A stretch of 64,000 nt of DNA from an uncultured Mycoplasmatota bacterium (GTDB taxonomy: Bacteria; Bacillota_I; Bacilli_A; RF39; UBA660), in contig URNW01000005.1 in assembly GCA_900549285.1 (NCBI GenBank), positions 1 to 64,000 on the forward strand. The letters run 5' to 3'. Made by a program: the position numbers and the translations under genes. Within the stretch, counting starts at the first letter, position 1. Each line of letters starts with the position of its first letter. Shown here one piece after another: positions 27,087 to 36,123 of this stretch. The notes under the pieces are model-generated. The model had not been told where the DNA came from and did no database searches. It saw only the letters and a program-made list of their open reading frames with translations.

Positions 27087-28214
27087 TTATTTTTCCTCAC
27101 TTTTACTATTAAACTTTGCTATTATTGCATCAACTATACGTTTGCTAGCATGACCATCACCATAAGGATTTGATGCATGACTCATTTTTTCATATTCTTT
27201 ACTATCAGTCAGTAATTTTTTGGTTTCATTATAAATTTTTTCTTCATCTGTTCCAACTAATTTTAAGGTTCCTGCTTCAATTCCTTCTGTTCTTTCAGTG
27301 GTTTCTCTAAGTACCAATACTGGCTTTCCTAAAGCCGGTGCTTCTTCTTGAATTCCTCCACTATCAGTAAGAATTATGTATGATTTATTTTGAAAATTAT
27401 GAAAATCAAATACTTCAAGTGGTTCAATTAGTTTTACTTTATTGCAACCTTCGAATATTTTATTTGCTATTTCTCTAATCTGGGGATTCATGTGTATTGG
27501 GTAAATTACTTTAACATCACTAAATTCATCAACAATTTTTTTTATGGCTTTAAAAATATGTTGCATTGGATTTCCCAAGTTTTCTCTTCTGTGAACAGTA
27601 AGTAAAATCATTTTTTCTCCTGGTTTAAACCATTCAAATTCTGGATGTATATAATTATTATCAACCGTTGTACTCATTGCATCAATAACAGTATTGCCAG
27701 TAACATATATCTTACTTTCTTCTTTACTTTCTTTAAGTAGATTTTCTTTGCTCAAATTCGTTGGAGCAAAGTACATATCAGTCATACAATCTACCATTTG
27801 ACGATTCATTTCTTCAGGAAATGGTGAATATTTATTATTTGTTCTAAGACCTGCTTCAACATGTCCAATTGCAACCTGATTATAAAATGCTGCAAGCGCT
27901 CCTGCAAATGTAGTTGTTGTATCCCCATGAACTAAAACTATATCTGGTTTAACTTCTTTAATTACTCCTTCAAGGCCATTTAAAGCTCTGATAGTTACAT
28001 CACTAAGAGTTTGACTTTGTTTCATAATATTTAAATCATAATCCGGTGTTATTTTAAAAGTTTTCAATACTTGATCTAACATTTCTCTATGTTGGGCTGT
28101 AACACAAACAATACTTTCTATTTCACTTCTACTTTCAAGTTCTTTTACAAGTGGAGCCATTTTTATTGCTTCAGGTCTTGTGCCGAAAATACTCATTACT
28201 TTAATCTTTTTCAT
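27087..28214 (-). CDS. wecB: UDP-N-acetylglucosamine 2-epimerase (non-hydrolysing)
   Basis: Cytosolic enzyme converting UDP-GlcNAc to UDP-ManNAc, the donor for the TagA-like transferase in this cluster. 375 residues, standard size. Clear motifs are 'SIFGTRPEAIKMAPLVKEL', 'VLVHGDTTTTFAGALAAF', 'GHVEAGLRT' and 'LTDSGGIQEEAPALGKPVL'. RBS GGAG precedes the ATG. It is followed directly by the gtrA-like gene. Confidence 0.96.
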   Translation of the reverse strand: MKKIKVMSIFGTRPEAIKMAPLVKELESRSEIESIVCVTAQHREMLDQVLKTFKITPDYDLNIMKQSQTLSDVTIRALNGLEGVIKEVKPDIVLVHGDTTTTFAGALAAFYNQVAIGHVEAGLRTNNKYSPFPEEMNRQMVDCMTDMYFAPTNLSKENLLKESKEESKIYVTGNTVIDAMSTTVDNNYIHPEFEWFKPGEKMILLTVHRRENLGNPMQHIFKAIKKIVDEFSDVKVIYPIHMNPQIREIANKIFEGCNKVKLIEPLEVFDFHNFQNKSYIILTDSGGIQEEAPALGKPVLVLRETTERTEGIEAGTLKLVGTDEEKIYNETKKLLTDSKEYEKMSHASNPYGDGHASKRIVDAIIAKFNSKSEEK

Positions 28215-28225
28215 TTTTTCTCCTT

Positions 28226-29281
28226 TTATTCAACAAAATATTTAATTATTGGAATTTTTTTCAATATTAAAATTACTAAATAACTTACTATAAAATATAG
28301 AAAAGCACCTAAAATCATAAATAATATATTTCCTTCATTTGAAGTAAAGCCTATTGATCCAATATATAAATTTCCAATAATATAAAGTATTAGCATGTGT
28401 AAGAAATAAATTCCCCCAGAATTTTGACCTATACTTGTTATTATTTTCTTTAAAAAATTCGGCATATTTTTCAATCTATCTTCTAAGAAAACAAATATTG
28501 TATAAAACGAAACACAATATAATGCGACTGGAAATCTACTATAATCATAAAATGGCTTATCAGCTATTCCAAATCTATATATGTTATATTTAGCATAAAT
28601 TAAAATTAGTATAATACCAATAATAGTTAAAACTATTGGAGTTATTAACTTTAATTTTTCTTTTAATATTTTTCTATTATCAAAAATATATTTTCCTAAG
28701 ATAAAGTATCCAAATTCAGAAAATCCTACTGCAAATAAAGGCATGGATATAAATGAAAAGAATTGAGAAAAAGTTTTAACTATAAGTGGTATTACAAACG
28801 TAATAATTAGCAAATAATTAAGTTGCTTTTTCGATATTGAATAATACAATTTGCTAACTATAGGGCTCAACAAATACAATGCTATTAATGGATACATAAA
28901 CCAAAGATGACTTACTTGCACATTAAAAAACATCGCTTTTAAAGAATAATTTAAATCTATATTCCAATCTAAAACATATTTACAAAATAATAAATAACAG
29001 ATTGTCCAAAATAATAATTGCACAATTCTCTTTACTACTCTTTTAAAATGATTCCTATCCAAATCACTATCTTTTCTTATTAAGAAACAACCTGAAATCA
29101 TAAAAAATAAAGCTACTGCTATAGAAAAAATTGAATTTAAAATTAGTACTAAATTAAAACTTAACACATCTGTTCCTAATACCACATCATACATATAACT
29201 GCTTGTAGTATGAATCATTATTACAAAAATTATTGCTATTGTTCTTATTACATCTGCAAAAATAAATCTTTCTTTTTTCAT
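28226..29281 (-). CDS. Membrane acyltransferase (acyltransferase family 3)
   Basis: 351 residues with about ten transmembrane helices. 'ADVIRTIAIIFVIMIHTTSS' near the N-terminus carries the family Arg and the proposed catalytic His, and 'VSHLWFMYPLIALYLLSPIV' is the second hallmark. Family members (OafA/WecH type) O-acetylate or otherwise acylate surface sugars across the membrane. It lies in the glycan operon between gmhA and wecB. The acyl group and the target sugar are not predictable. Confidence 0.88.
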   Translation of the reverse strand: MKKERFIFADVIRTIAIIFVIMIHTTSSYMYDVVLGTDVLSFNLVLILNSIFSIAVALFFMISGCFLIRKDSDLDRNHFKRVVKRIVQLLFWTICYLLFCKYVLDWNIDLNYSLKAMFFNVQVSHLWFMYPLIALYLLSPIVSKLYYSISKKQLNYLLIITFVIPLIVKTFSQFFSFISMPLFAVGFSEFGYFILGKYIFDNRKILKEKLKLITPIVLTIIGIILILIYAKYNIYRFGIADKPFYDYSRFPVALYCVSFYTIFVFLEDRLKNMPNFLKKIITSIGQNSGGIYFLHMLILYIIGNLYIGSIGFTSNEGNILFMILGAFLYFIVSYLVILILKKIPIIKYFVE

Positions 29282-29314
29282 TCTTTAACCTTTCCGTAAA
29301 ATTTTTTAAGTATT

Positions 29315-29923
29315 TTAGTGCTTAACATTAATATTATTACCAGTTATTTCTCCTTTAGTTAGGTAATTATAAAATATTTTCATCATCATGTGATCAAACG
29401 TCATATGTAAGTCTTCTGCTATTTGCATATCATTTTCATCAACATGCATTTTATAATCAGACATTTCTTTTAGCTTTCCACCAGAATATCCAGTTATTCC
29501 AATTACTTTAGCTCCACATTCTTTAGCATATTCGGCAGCATTTAAAACATTTTTAGAGTTGCCACTGCCTGAAATACCTATAAATAAGTCTTTGTCAGTT
29601 ATTTTATTTAATAATGGAAATCTAAATATTTCTTCATAGCCAATATCATTAGCAACAGCCATCATAGTTGATACATTATCATTTAAACAATAGAAGTTAA
29701 ATTTTTTGTCAACATATTCACTAATTCCTTTATTAAAATCATTTTGCATGTGAGAAGCAGTTGATGCGCTCCCACCATTACCACAAACGTAAATAGTTCC
29801 ACCATTATTGTAAGTATTTAATATAACATTCATTGCTTCATTAATTTCATCTAAATTAAATTTTTTAATACATTCAATTTCTCTTTCATAATATTCTTTA
29901 ATTGCGTTTTTAAAATCTATCAT
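29315..29923 (-). CDS. gmhA: Sedoheptulose-7-phosphate isomerase
   Basis: SIS-domain enzyme that makes D-glycero-D-manno-heptose 7-phosphate from sedoheptulose 7-phosphate, the first step of ADP/GDP-heptose synthesis. 202 residues. 'YVCGNGGSASTASHMQNDF' contains the sugar-phosphate loop and metal-binding His, 'ISGSGNSKNVLNA' is the SIS motif, and 'AEDLHMTFDHMMMKIFY' the C-terminal helix. It lies 2 bp from the fused nucleotidyltransferase-phosphatase gene, which supports the heptose pathway. Confidence 0.93.
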   Translation of the reverse strand: MIDFKNAIKEYYEREIECIKKFNLDEINEAMNVILNTYNNGGTIYVCGNGGSASTASHMQNDFNKGISEYVDKKFNFYCLNDNVSTMMAVANDIGYEEIFRFPLLNKITDKDLFIGISGSGNSKNVLNAAEYAKECGAKVIGITGYSGGKLKEMSDYKMHVDENDMQIAEDLHMTFDHMMMKIFYNYLTKGEITGNNINVKH

Positions 29924-29925
29924 AT

Positions 29926-31251
29926 TTATCTCCTTCTTTCTATTTCTTTTGATTTTATAATCATTTTTACCGCTGATAATAAATCTTCGACAACTTCATC
30001 TGGTTTAACACTATATCTATTATCTAGTCCAGCTTGGCCAGTTTTAACTAAAATACTTTTCATATGAGCATTTTCAGCCATTTTAATATCAAGAGTTGAA
30101 TCTCCTATAACTATCGATTGATTTAAATCAATATTGTAATCTTTACTTGCTTTTAAAAGCATACCTATTTTAGGTTTACGGCAATCACAATCAAATTTTA
30201 ATTCTGCTACTTCTCCTGGAAATCCTTTATCTTTATGGTGGGGGCAAAAATATAATCCATCAATATATGCTCCATCCCTACCAAGTAATGTTTCCATTCT
30301 CTTGTGAATATCTTCTAACTCTGAGAATGTACACTCACCTCGAGCAATTACTGGTTGATTAGTTATAACTATACATAAGTATTCTGATGAATTAATCATT
30401 TTAATTGCCTCACTAACACCATCAATTAACTCAAATTTTTCCTTATTTGCTAAAAATGGAATATGCACATTAATTGTGCCATCTCTATCTAAAAATATAG
30501 CTTTTTGTTTATGACTTAAATTACGATGTTCACATAAACCATTGATATAATCTTCATTTACACTATAGTATCTTTCTGGAGTTCCCATATCTTTAACATA
30601 TTCTGTTGAATGATAAGAACATACTTTATCTCCAAAAGTAATCATTTTAGTTATAACATCCTTTTCTAAACCACATTTTTTAGGTTCTGATATATAATCA
30701 AATACTCTAGGAGAAAACATATAAATTCCTGAATTAACTAAATTTTTATAGTCATAATTACGATTATTCTCTTTAGAATCAAAGCCAATTACTTTTCCAA
30801 CATCATCTACTACTACTAAATCACTATCAAATGGATGAGAATTAGGATGTGTAAGTAACGTAGCATCCGCAAAGTGATTACGATGATATTCAGCCATTTT
30901 GTTAAAATCAACATTTAAAAATACATCACCAAATATTAAAATAAAATCTTCATCAATCATACTTTTTAAATAATATAGCGAACCCGCAGTACCTAATGGT
31001 TTATTAGGATTCTCTTCATAGTAACTTATTTTTATTCCAAATTTATTACCATCTTTAAAGTAATCTTTTATTTTATCTCCAAGATGCCCTATAACAATTA
31101 TGATTTCTTTAATATCTGATTTTTTTAAACACTCAATTTGGTGTTCCAATATTGTTTTCCCGCCGATGGCTAACATTGGTTTAGGAATTTCATCATTAGT
31201 AATTGAAGCAATTCTCGTTCCCTTGCCACCAGCCATAATTACTGCTTTCAT
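29926..31251 (-). CDS. Fused heptose-1-P nucleotidyltransferase and heptose bisphosphate phosphatase (HddC-GmhB)
   Basis: 441 residues with two enzyme domains. Residues 1 to ~235 are a sugar nucleotidyltransferase: 'MKAVIMAGGKGTRIASIT' and 'PKPMLAIGGKTILEHQI'. Residues ~250-441 are a HAD phosphatase with 'AIFLDRDGTIN', 'VITNQPVIARG', a zinc site 'CPHHKDKGF' and 'DCDCRKPKIGML', and 'VIGDSTLDIKMA', all typical of GmhB. Thus one chain would remove the C7 phosphate and load the heptose onto GTP (or ATP). GDP is favoured because HddA, the alpha-heptose kinase, is also present. GGAGG precedes the ATG. It is the first gene of its transcript. Confidence 0.9.
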   Translation of the reverse strand: MKAVIMAGGKGTRIASITNDEIPKPMLAIGGKTILEHQIECLKKSDIKEIIIVIGHLGDKIKDYFKDGNKFGIKISYYEENPNKPLGTAGSLYYLKSMIDEDFILIFGDVFLNVDFNKMAEYHRNHFADATLLTHPNSHPFDSDLVVVDDVGKVIGFDSKENNRNYDYKNLVNSGIYMFSPRVFDYISEPKKCGLEKDVITKMITFGDKVCSYHSTEYVKDMGTPERYYSVNEDYINGLCEHRNLSHKQKAIFLDRDGTINVHIPFLANKEKFELIDGVSEAIKMINSSEYLCIVITNQPVIARGECTFSELEDIHKRMETLLGRDGAYIDGLYFCPHHKDKGFPGEVAELKFDCDCRKPKIGMLLKASKDYNIDLNQSIVIGDSTLDIKMAENAHMKSILVKTGQAGLDNRYSVKPDEVVEDLLSAVKMIIKSKEIERRR

Positions 31252-31267
31252 ATTCCTCCTTTATATA

Positions 31268-31273
31268 AGTATA
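31268..31273 (-). promoter_or_regulatory. Extended -10 promoter of the gmhB-to-galE operon
   Basis: On the minus strand TGT-TATACT forms an extended -10 about 17 bp before the hddC-gmhB ATG. No good -35 is seen, as is normal for extended -10 promoters. Confidence 0.5.
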
Positions 31274-31345
31274 ACATTTTTCTAGGTAATTTGCTATTTT
31301 TTTCAGTATTTTTCTTAATTTGCTTAATTATTGTAATTTTAAAAA

Positions 31346-31392
31346 AAAATCAAGATTTGAATAAAACTTATTAAAGCTTATATCTTGAGTTT
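31346..31392 (-). terminator. Terminator splitting the glycan locus
   Basis: ATCAAGAT (near 31349-31356) pairs with ATCTTGAG (31382-31389), flanked by nine A residues on one side and T residues on the other. It lies between the SDR gene and the gmhB promoter and divides the cluster into two transcription units. Confidence 0.6.
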
Positions 31393-31396
31393 TTTA

Positions 31397-32344
31397 TTAA
31401 TGATTGTTTTTAATGTATTCAACTGTTTCTCTAACAGATTCATCAGATGTATGTTGTGCCTTCCATCCCGCATTATGAATTTTAGTTAAATCATATTGAA
31501 ATTTTGGAACATCACCTTTCCATCCACCTATTCCACCTGTGTAGTTATATTTTACATTATTATATCCTAATACCTCGCACACTATATTAGCTATTGTAGT
31601 AACACTCGTTGCTGTTTCAACTCCCGCGTTATATATTTCAACGCCTTGTTTCATTTCTTTATCTAATGTAAATTGTAAGATCGCATCCACTAAATCAAGT
31701 ACATATAAATATGGTTTAGTTTGATGCCCATCACCTAAAATTTCTAATTCATTTGGATTTTTTTGTAATTTACGAACAAAATCATAAATAACACCATGTG
31801 TTAAGTTAGGACCAATTACATTGGGGAATCTAAATATGACAGTATGCAAATCATTCATGAACGTATATGATGAAATAAATCCCTCACTTGCATATTTAGC
31901 ACCACCATAATAAGAAATCGGACTTAAACCTCCTAATGTTTCTGTTAACATTTCTTGTTTATCTCCGTAAATTGCCGAAGTTGAAGCAAAGAATAATCTT
32001 TTTATATTATTTCTTCTCATAAATTCTAGCGTACTGTATGTTGTCATAAAAGTATCGTTAAAATCTATGCTTGGCATTCTTCCGCCTTTTTGAATATCAG
32101 AATTTGCCGCTAAATGATATACTATATCAATCTTCTCATCTTTTAATGTTTCACAAAAATTTTCTGTTTCTTCAATATTTAAATTATAAAATTTATAATT
32201 TGGATTTTCTAAGAAGCAATCAACGTTTTCTTGGTGCCCCAACGTAAAATTATCAACGCAAACAACCTCTAATCCTCTATTTAATAATTCTCTTACTAAA
32301 TGAGTTCCTATGAACCCTGCTCCGCCTGTAACTAATGCTCTCAT
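31397..32344 (-). CDS. NAD-dependent nucleotide-sugar epimerase/dehydratase (SDR)
   Basis: 315-residue extended SDR. 'RALVTGGAGFIGTHLVREL' is the NAD loop, 'YHLAANSDI' and 'FFASTSAIYG' follow, and the catalytic Y-x-x-x-K is in 'ISYYGGAKYASEGF'. It lies 12 bp after hddA, so it probably acts on a GDP-heptose, for example as a 4- or 6-epimerase or as the first step to a modified heptose. A UDP-sugar epimerase is the alternative. It is the last gene before the terminator. Confidence 0.85.
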   Translation of the reverse strand: MRALVTGGAGFIGTHLVRELLNRGLEVVCVDNFTLGHQENVDCFLENPNYKFYNLNIEETENFCETLKDEKIDIVYHLAANSDIQKGGRMPSIDFNDTFMTTYSTLEFMRRNNIKRLFFASTSAIYGDKQEMLTETLGGLSPISYYGGAKYASEGFISSYTFMNDLHTVIFRFPNVIGPNLTHGVIYDFVRKLQKNPNELEILGDGHQTKPYLYVLDLVDAILQFTLDKEMKQGVEIYNAGVETATSVTTIANIVCEVLGYNNVKYNYTGGIGGWKGDVPKFQYDLTKIHNAGWKAQHTSDESVRETVEYIKNNH

Positions 32345-32356
32345 TTTCTTTCCTCC

Positions 32357-33334
32357 TTAATTTACAAAAATGACAGTTGTACCCTGATGATCGAATTTAA
32401 ATTCCATTTCTGGCAAATCTTTCATTTCCTTTCTAAATTTTTCTTGTTCTTCTTCAGGAACATAAAACAAGAAAAATCCACTTCCTCCTGCACCTAATAT
32501 TTTGCCTCCTTTGGCTCCAGCTTTTAAAGCTTTATCATACCATTCATCAAATTTAGGGTTTGATATTCCGCTTGCTAAAGTTTTTTTTATGATCCAGTTT
32601 TCATGTAAAATTTCGCCGACAGCATCAATGTTATTATGCTCCAATTCATACTTTAATTTATAAGTTAATTCGACTATTCTTTTTTGGCCTTTTTCTTTTT
32701 CTTTAGCATTTATCATATTTTTTGACTGTTCTTTTAAAATGCTAGAAGCACTATGTTCTCCTCCAACATAAAGCATAATTAAATTTTTTTCTAATTGATT
32801 ATATGCTTCTTTAGACATTAAAATAGGCTCCACAAATACACTTCCATCACGATTAAATTGATAATAGTTAAGACCTCCATAAGCTGCTGCATATTGATCT
32901 TGTTTTCCTATAGGATTACCTAATTTATTAATTTCCATATCACAAGCCATTTGAGCTACTTCTTCATCGGATATATACTCCCTTTTTTGACATTTTAAAT
33001 TTTTAATCAAGCCGACTGTAAATGCACTGGAAGAACCTAAGCCTGTACCTTGTGGTACATCTGCGATTGATGTGATCTCATATCCTTCTAATCCTTCTTG
33101 TTTTAAGCATTCCCTAAATATTGAATGCTCAATATCATCTAAATTGTGAACACATTCTGTTTTAGAATATTTTAATACGGTTTGTGTTTTATCAAAAGAT
33201 GGATGAGATGTAATATACATATATTTCTTTATAGTTGTACTAATTACACATCCTCCATTTTTTTCATAAAATGCTGGAAGGTCACTACCTCCACCGCATA
33301 AACTTACTCTAAAAGGTGTCTTTGTTATAACCAT
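32357..33334 (-). CDS. hddA: D-glycero-alpha-D-manno-heptose 7-phosphate kinase
   Basis: GHMP-fold kinase, 325 residues, the HddA length. 'ITKTPFRVSLCGGGSDLPAF' is the substrate-binding N-terminus, 'PQGTGLGSSSAFTVGL' the ATP-binding loop and 'GAKGGKILGAGGSGFFLFY' motif 3. It makes heptose 1,7-bisphosphate, which the fused GmhB domain then dephosphorylates. With gmhA and the HddC domain this gives a complete GDP-D-glycero-D-manno-heptose route. Confidence 0.93.
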   Translation of the reverse strand: MVITKTPFRVSLCGGGSDLPAFYEKNGGCVISTTIKKYMYITSHPSFDKTQTVLKYSKTECVHNLDDIEHSIFRECLKQEGLEGYEITSIADVPQGTGLGSSSAFTVGLIKNLKCQKREYISDEEVAQMACDMEINKLGNPIGKQDQYAAAYGGLNYYQFNRDGSVFVEPILMSKEAYNQLEKNLIMLYVGGEHSASSILKEQSKNMINAKEKEKGQKRIVELTYKLKYELEHNNIDAVGEILHENWIIKKTLASGISNPKFDEWYDKALKAGAKGGKILGAGGSGFFLFYVPEEEQEKFRKEMKDLPEMEFKFDHQGTTVIFVN

Positions 33335-33354
33335 ACATTAATACCTCTATCTTT

Positions 33355-34095
33355 CTAATTTTCTTTTAATTGTTTATCATAATAGGATTTACATACTTTT
33401 TTGGCACTTCCCATCATAATAATTTTGCCATGTTCTAACCACACTACTTTATTACATATTTCTTTAATTGATTCTAAAGAATGAGAAACATATAATACCG
33501 TTGTACCTCCTTTAATCATAGACATCATTTTATTTTTACTTTTTTCTTGAAATTTAATATCGCCTACTGATAATATCTCATCAACTATCAATATTTCTGG
33601 ATCGACAATCGTAGAGATAGAAAAGGCTAACTTTGCGACCATACCTGATGAAAAGTTTTTAACTGGTACATCTAAAAATTCTCTTAATTCTGAAAACTCC
33701 ACTATTTCATCAAATTTAGAATTTAAAAATTCTTTGGAATACCCTAATATTGCTCCATTTAAGTATATATTCTCACGGGCTGTTAAGTCACCATCAAAAC
33801 CTGCTCCTAATTCAATCATAGGAGATATAACTCCATCTACTTCGACACTTCCCTCGGTTGGTTTCATCACTCCACTTACTACTTTTAAAAGAGTGCTTTT
33901 CCCAGCTCCATTAGAGCCAATTAATCCTACTACATCTCCTTTTTCTACGTTAAAAGTAATATTTTTTAAAGCCCAAAAATCGCTTTTTTTTACTCTTTTT
34001 CTTTTATCAAATAATCTAATAAAAATCATTTTAAGAGAGTTATCTTTTTCGATTCCTAAGTTAAATCGCATACCTACATTTTTTATTCTAATCAT
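33355..34095 (-). CDS. ABC transporter ATPase for polysaccharide export (TagH/Wzt type)
   Basis: 246 residues. Walker A 'GSNGAGKSTLL', signature 'FSSGMVAKLAFSIS', Walker B 'ILIVDEILSVGD' and 'YVSHSLESIKEIC' are present. The N-terminal 'IRIKNVGMRFNLG' and the D-loop 'ILSVGDIKFQ' are typical of polysaccharide-export ATPases. It lacks the C-terminal carbohydrate-binding extension of some Wzt proteins. It lies 8 bp from its permease, and together they export an undecaprenyl-linked polymer. Confidence 0.9.
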   Translation of the reverse strand: MIRIKNVGMRFNLGIEKDNSLKMIFIRLFDKRKRVKKSDFWALKNITFNVEKGDVVGLIGSNGAGKSTLLKVVSGVMKPTEGSVEVDGVISPMIELGAGFDGDLTARENIYLNGAILGYSKEFLNSKFDEIVEFSELREFLDVPVKNFSSGMVAKLAFSISTIVDPEILIVDEILSVGDIKFQEKSKNKMMSMIKGGTTVLYVSHSLESIKEICNKVVWLEHGKIIMMGSAKKVCKSYYDKQLKEN

Positions 34096-34103
34096 TTTTC
34101 CTC

Positions 34104-34919
34104 CTATAAATAATAAATAAATTTATTTTGTTTCCTTTTGAAAATATAGGCACCTATTACCATCATGCCAAATCCTGATAAAAAGCAAACTAATAAATAA
34201 AGAGGCGTAGGTGCGGTAGCATTTAAGATAATTTCTCGTGTTGCGTTTATATAAATATATAAGGGATTTAATTTAAAAATATTTTGAAGCGTTTCTGGTA
34301 AAATAGAAATACTATAAAATATAGGTGTAAAATAATTAAGTATGGTAATCATTATTCCCCATATATATATCATATCTCTTAGAAATACAGAAACTGTAGC
34401 TAAAATATAGCCAACTCCCACTACAAACATAAACATGCAAAGATAAATAAACGGAAGTAATAAATAATAAATATTTATATAACATTTTGTTCCCTCAGCT
34501 GCATTTCCTGAAAATAATATTATCAGCAATAAGGGTAGTAATGATAATACAAAATTAATTCCGACAAATATACATTTTGCAACAGGAAAAATATATTTTG
34601 GTATATATACTTTATTGATTAAACTAGAATTTCCAATGATTGCTCCCATAGCATTATTCGTTGCTTCACTAAAGTAGTTAAATATAACTAACCCTGTCAT
34701 TAAATAAACTAAATAATTTACTCCTTCCATACTAAACTTAAACATATTGGAAAATACTATGGCCATTACCATCATCATAAGTAATGGATACAAAACACTC
34801 CATAAAATTCCTAGTACACTTCTTTTATATTTTACTTTAAAATCCCTTATTACTAATTGTTGAAGTAAAAACTTATATTTTGTTATATTATAATATATAT
34901 TTTTTACTGATTGAATCAA
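34104..34919 (-). CDS. ABC-2 polysaccharide export permease (TagG/Wzm type)
   Basis: 271 residues, six predicted membrane helices. The cytosolic N-terminus 'LLQQLVIRDFKVKYKRSVLGILWSVL' is the standard opening of the ABC-2 polysaccharide permeases, and 'NPLYIYINATREIIL' precedes the last helices. It forms a homodimer with the adjacent ATPase. The cluster therefore exports at least one polymer by an ABC route, in parallel with the Wzy-like membrane domain at 14623-17079. Confidence 0.9.
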   Translation of the reverse strand: MIQSVKNIYYNITKYKFLLQQLVIRDFKVKYKRSVLGILWSVLYPLLMMMVMAIVFSNMFKFSMEGVNYLVYLMTGLVIFNYFSEATNNAMGAIIGNSSLINKVYIPKYIFPVAKCIFVGINFVLSLLPLLLIILFSGNAAEGTKCYINIYYLLLPFIYLCMFMFVVGVGYILATVSVFLRDMIYIWGIMITILNYFTPIFYSISILPETLQNIFKLNPLYIYINATREIILNATAPTPLYLLVCFLSGFGMMVIGAYIFKRKQNKFIYYL

Positions 34920-34952
34920 TTTTACACCAACTTTCTATTTTATTATAGCAAA

Positions 34953-36023
34953 TTATTTTTTTCCTTTCAACTTTTTATATTTTCTCTTACTATGATCATA
35001 TAATATATCTGTTTTTAAAACAACGAATAGTAGTAAAATCATTAAGGCAACATAAATGGCAATTGCTAATTTATTATCACCTAAGACATAAAAGATAGAT
35101 ACAGCTGCAAATAAAATGTTGATAAAATAGATAATTAAAATACTAGCCATTGGAGAATAACGCATTTTAAGTAATTGGTGATGGAAATGTTCCTTATCGG
35201 CTACTCCAATATTTTGATGTTTTAATAATCTTCTTAATATTGCAAAAACAGTATCAAATATAGGAATAGCTAAAATACATAATGGAACAATTAAAGAGGT
35301 AATGGTTGTTACCTTGAAACCTAATAAAGCAATAATTGAAATCATATATCCTAAAAATAAGCTTCCTGTATCTCCCATAAAGATTTTAGCAGGAGGAAAA
35401 TTATGGATTAAAAAACCTAATGTTGCTCCTAACATAATGATAGACAATATAATATCTAACCCACCTATTTGATTTATTAAAAAAGCAATAATAGCAATCG
35501 TTAAAAAATATATTGATGATACGCCTGCAGCTAGTCCATCTAATCCATCTATAATATTAATAGAATTTGTTATTGCTACAATAAAAAGAGTAGACACAAC
35601 ATAACTTATATATTCATTCATATAAAATTTTAAGCCAAACAAACTAATTTCAGTTAAATTAATTTGTCCATATATTACGACGAATAAAGCTGCAAAAATT
35701 TGGGCTAGCAACTTATATCTTGCTTTAATAGGTTTAATGTCATCAAAAATACCTGTTAATATTAATATAAAACCACCTATTAAAATAGATAACATTTGCG
35801 TATTTACTTCCCCAAAAATAGCATATCCAATCAAAAAGGCAATATAAATAGCTAAGCCACCTAATCTTGGCATTGGCTTTTTATGAATTTTTCTAGCATT
35901 AGGATAATCTAACGCACCAACATGAATAGCAATTTTTTTGGCTATGGGTGTTAATAAAGCACTTAGTAAGAAGGTAATTGCTACAATTATAAAGACATTA
36001 AATCCATTCACTTCTAAATTCAT
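34953..36023 (-). CDS. tagO: Undecaprenyl-phosphate GlcNAc-1-phosphate transferase (TagO/WecA)
   Basis: Initiating enzyme of teichoic-acid-like and capsule polymers, moving GlcNAc-1-P onto undecaprenyl phosphate at the inner face of the membrane. 356 residues with about ten helices. 'RKIHKKPMPRLGG', 'GIFDDIKPI', 'NIIDGLDGLAAGV', 'FMGDTGSLFLG' and 'ADKEHFHHQLLKM' are the conserved cytosolic motifs of the MraY/WecA family. ATG at 36023 is preferred, with AAGGTGG before it; the GTG at 36032 would overlap that RBS. It heads the surface-glycan locus. Confidence 0.94.
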   Translation of the reverse strand: MNLEVNGFNVFIIVAITFLLSALLTPIAKKIAIHVGALDYPNARKIHKKPMPRLGGLAIYIAFLIGYAIFGEVNTQMLSILIGGFILILTGIFDDIKPIKARYKLLAQIFAALFVVIYGQINLTEISLFGLKFYMNEYISYVVSTLFIVAITNSINIIDGLDGLAAGVSSIYFLTIAIIAFLINQIGGLDIILSIIMLGATLGFLIHNFPPAKIFMGDTGSLFLGYMISIIALLGFKVTTITSLIVPLCILAIPIFDTVFAILRRLLKHQNIGVADKEHFHHQLLKMRYSPMASILIIYFINILFAAVSIFYVLGDNKLAIAIYVALMILLLFVVLKTDILYDHSKRKYKKLKGKK

Positions 36024-36123
36024 GTGTACCACCTTATGTTTTTATTATACCAGTAAATTGAAGATTAGTAAAAGATTATTTTTTAATAACGTAAAAAAGT
36101 GCTTTTCTTTAGCACTTCTTATT

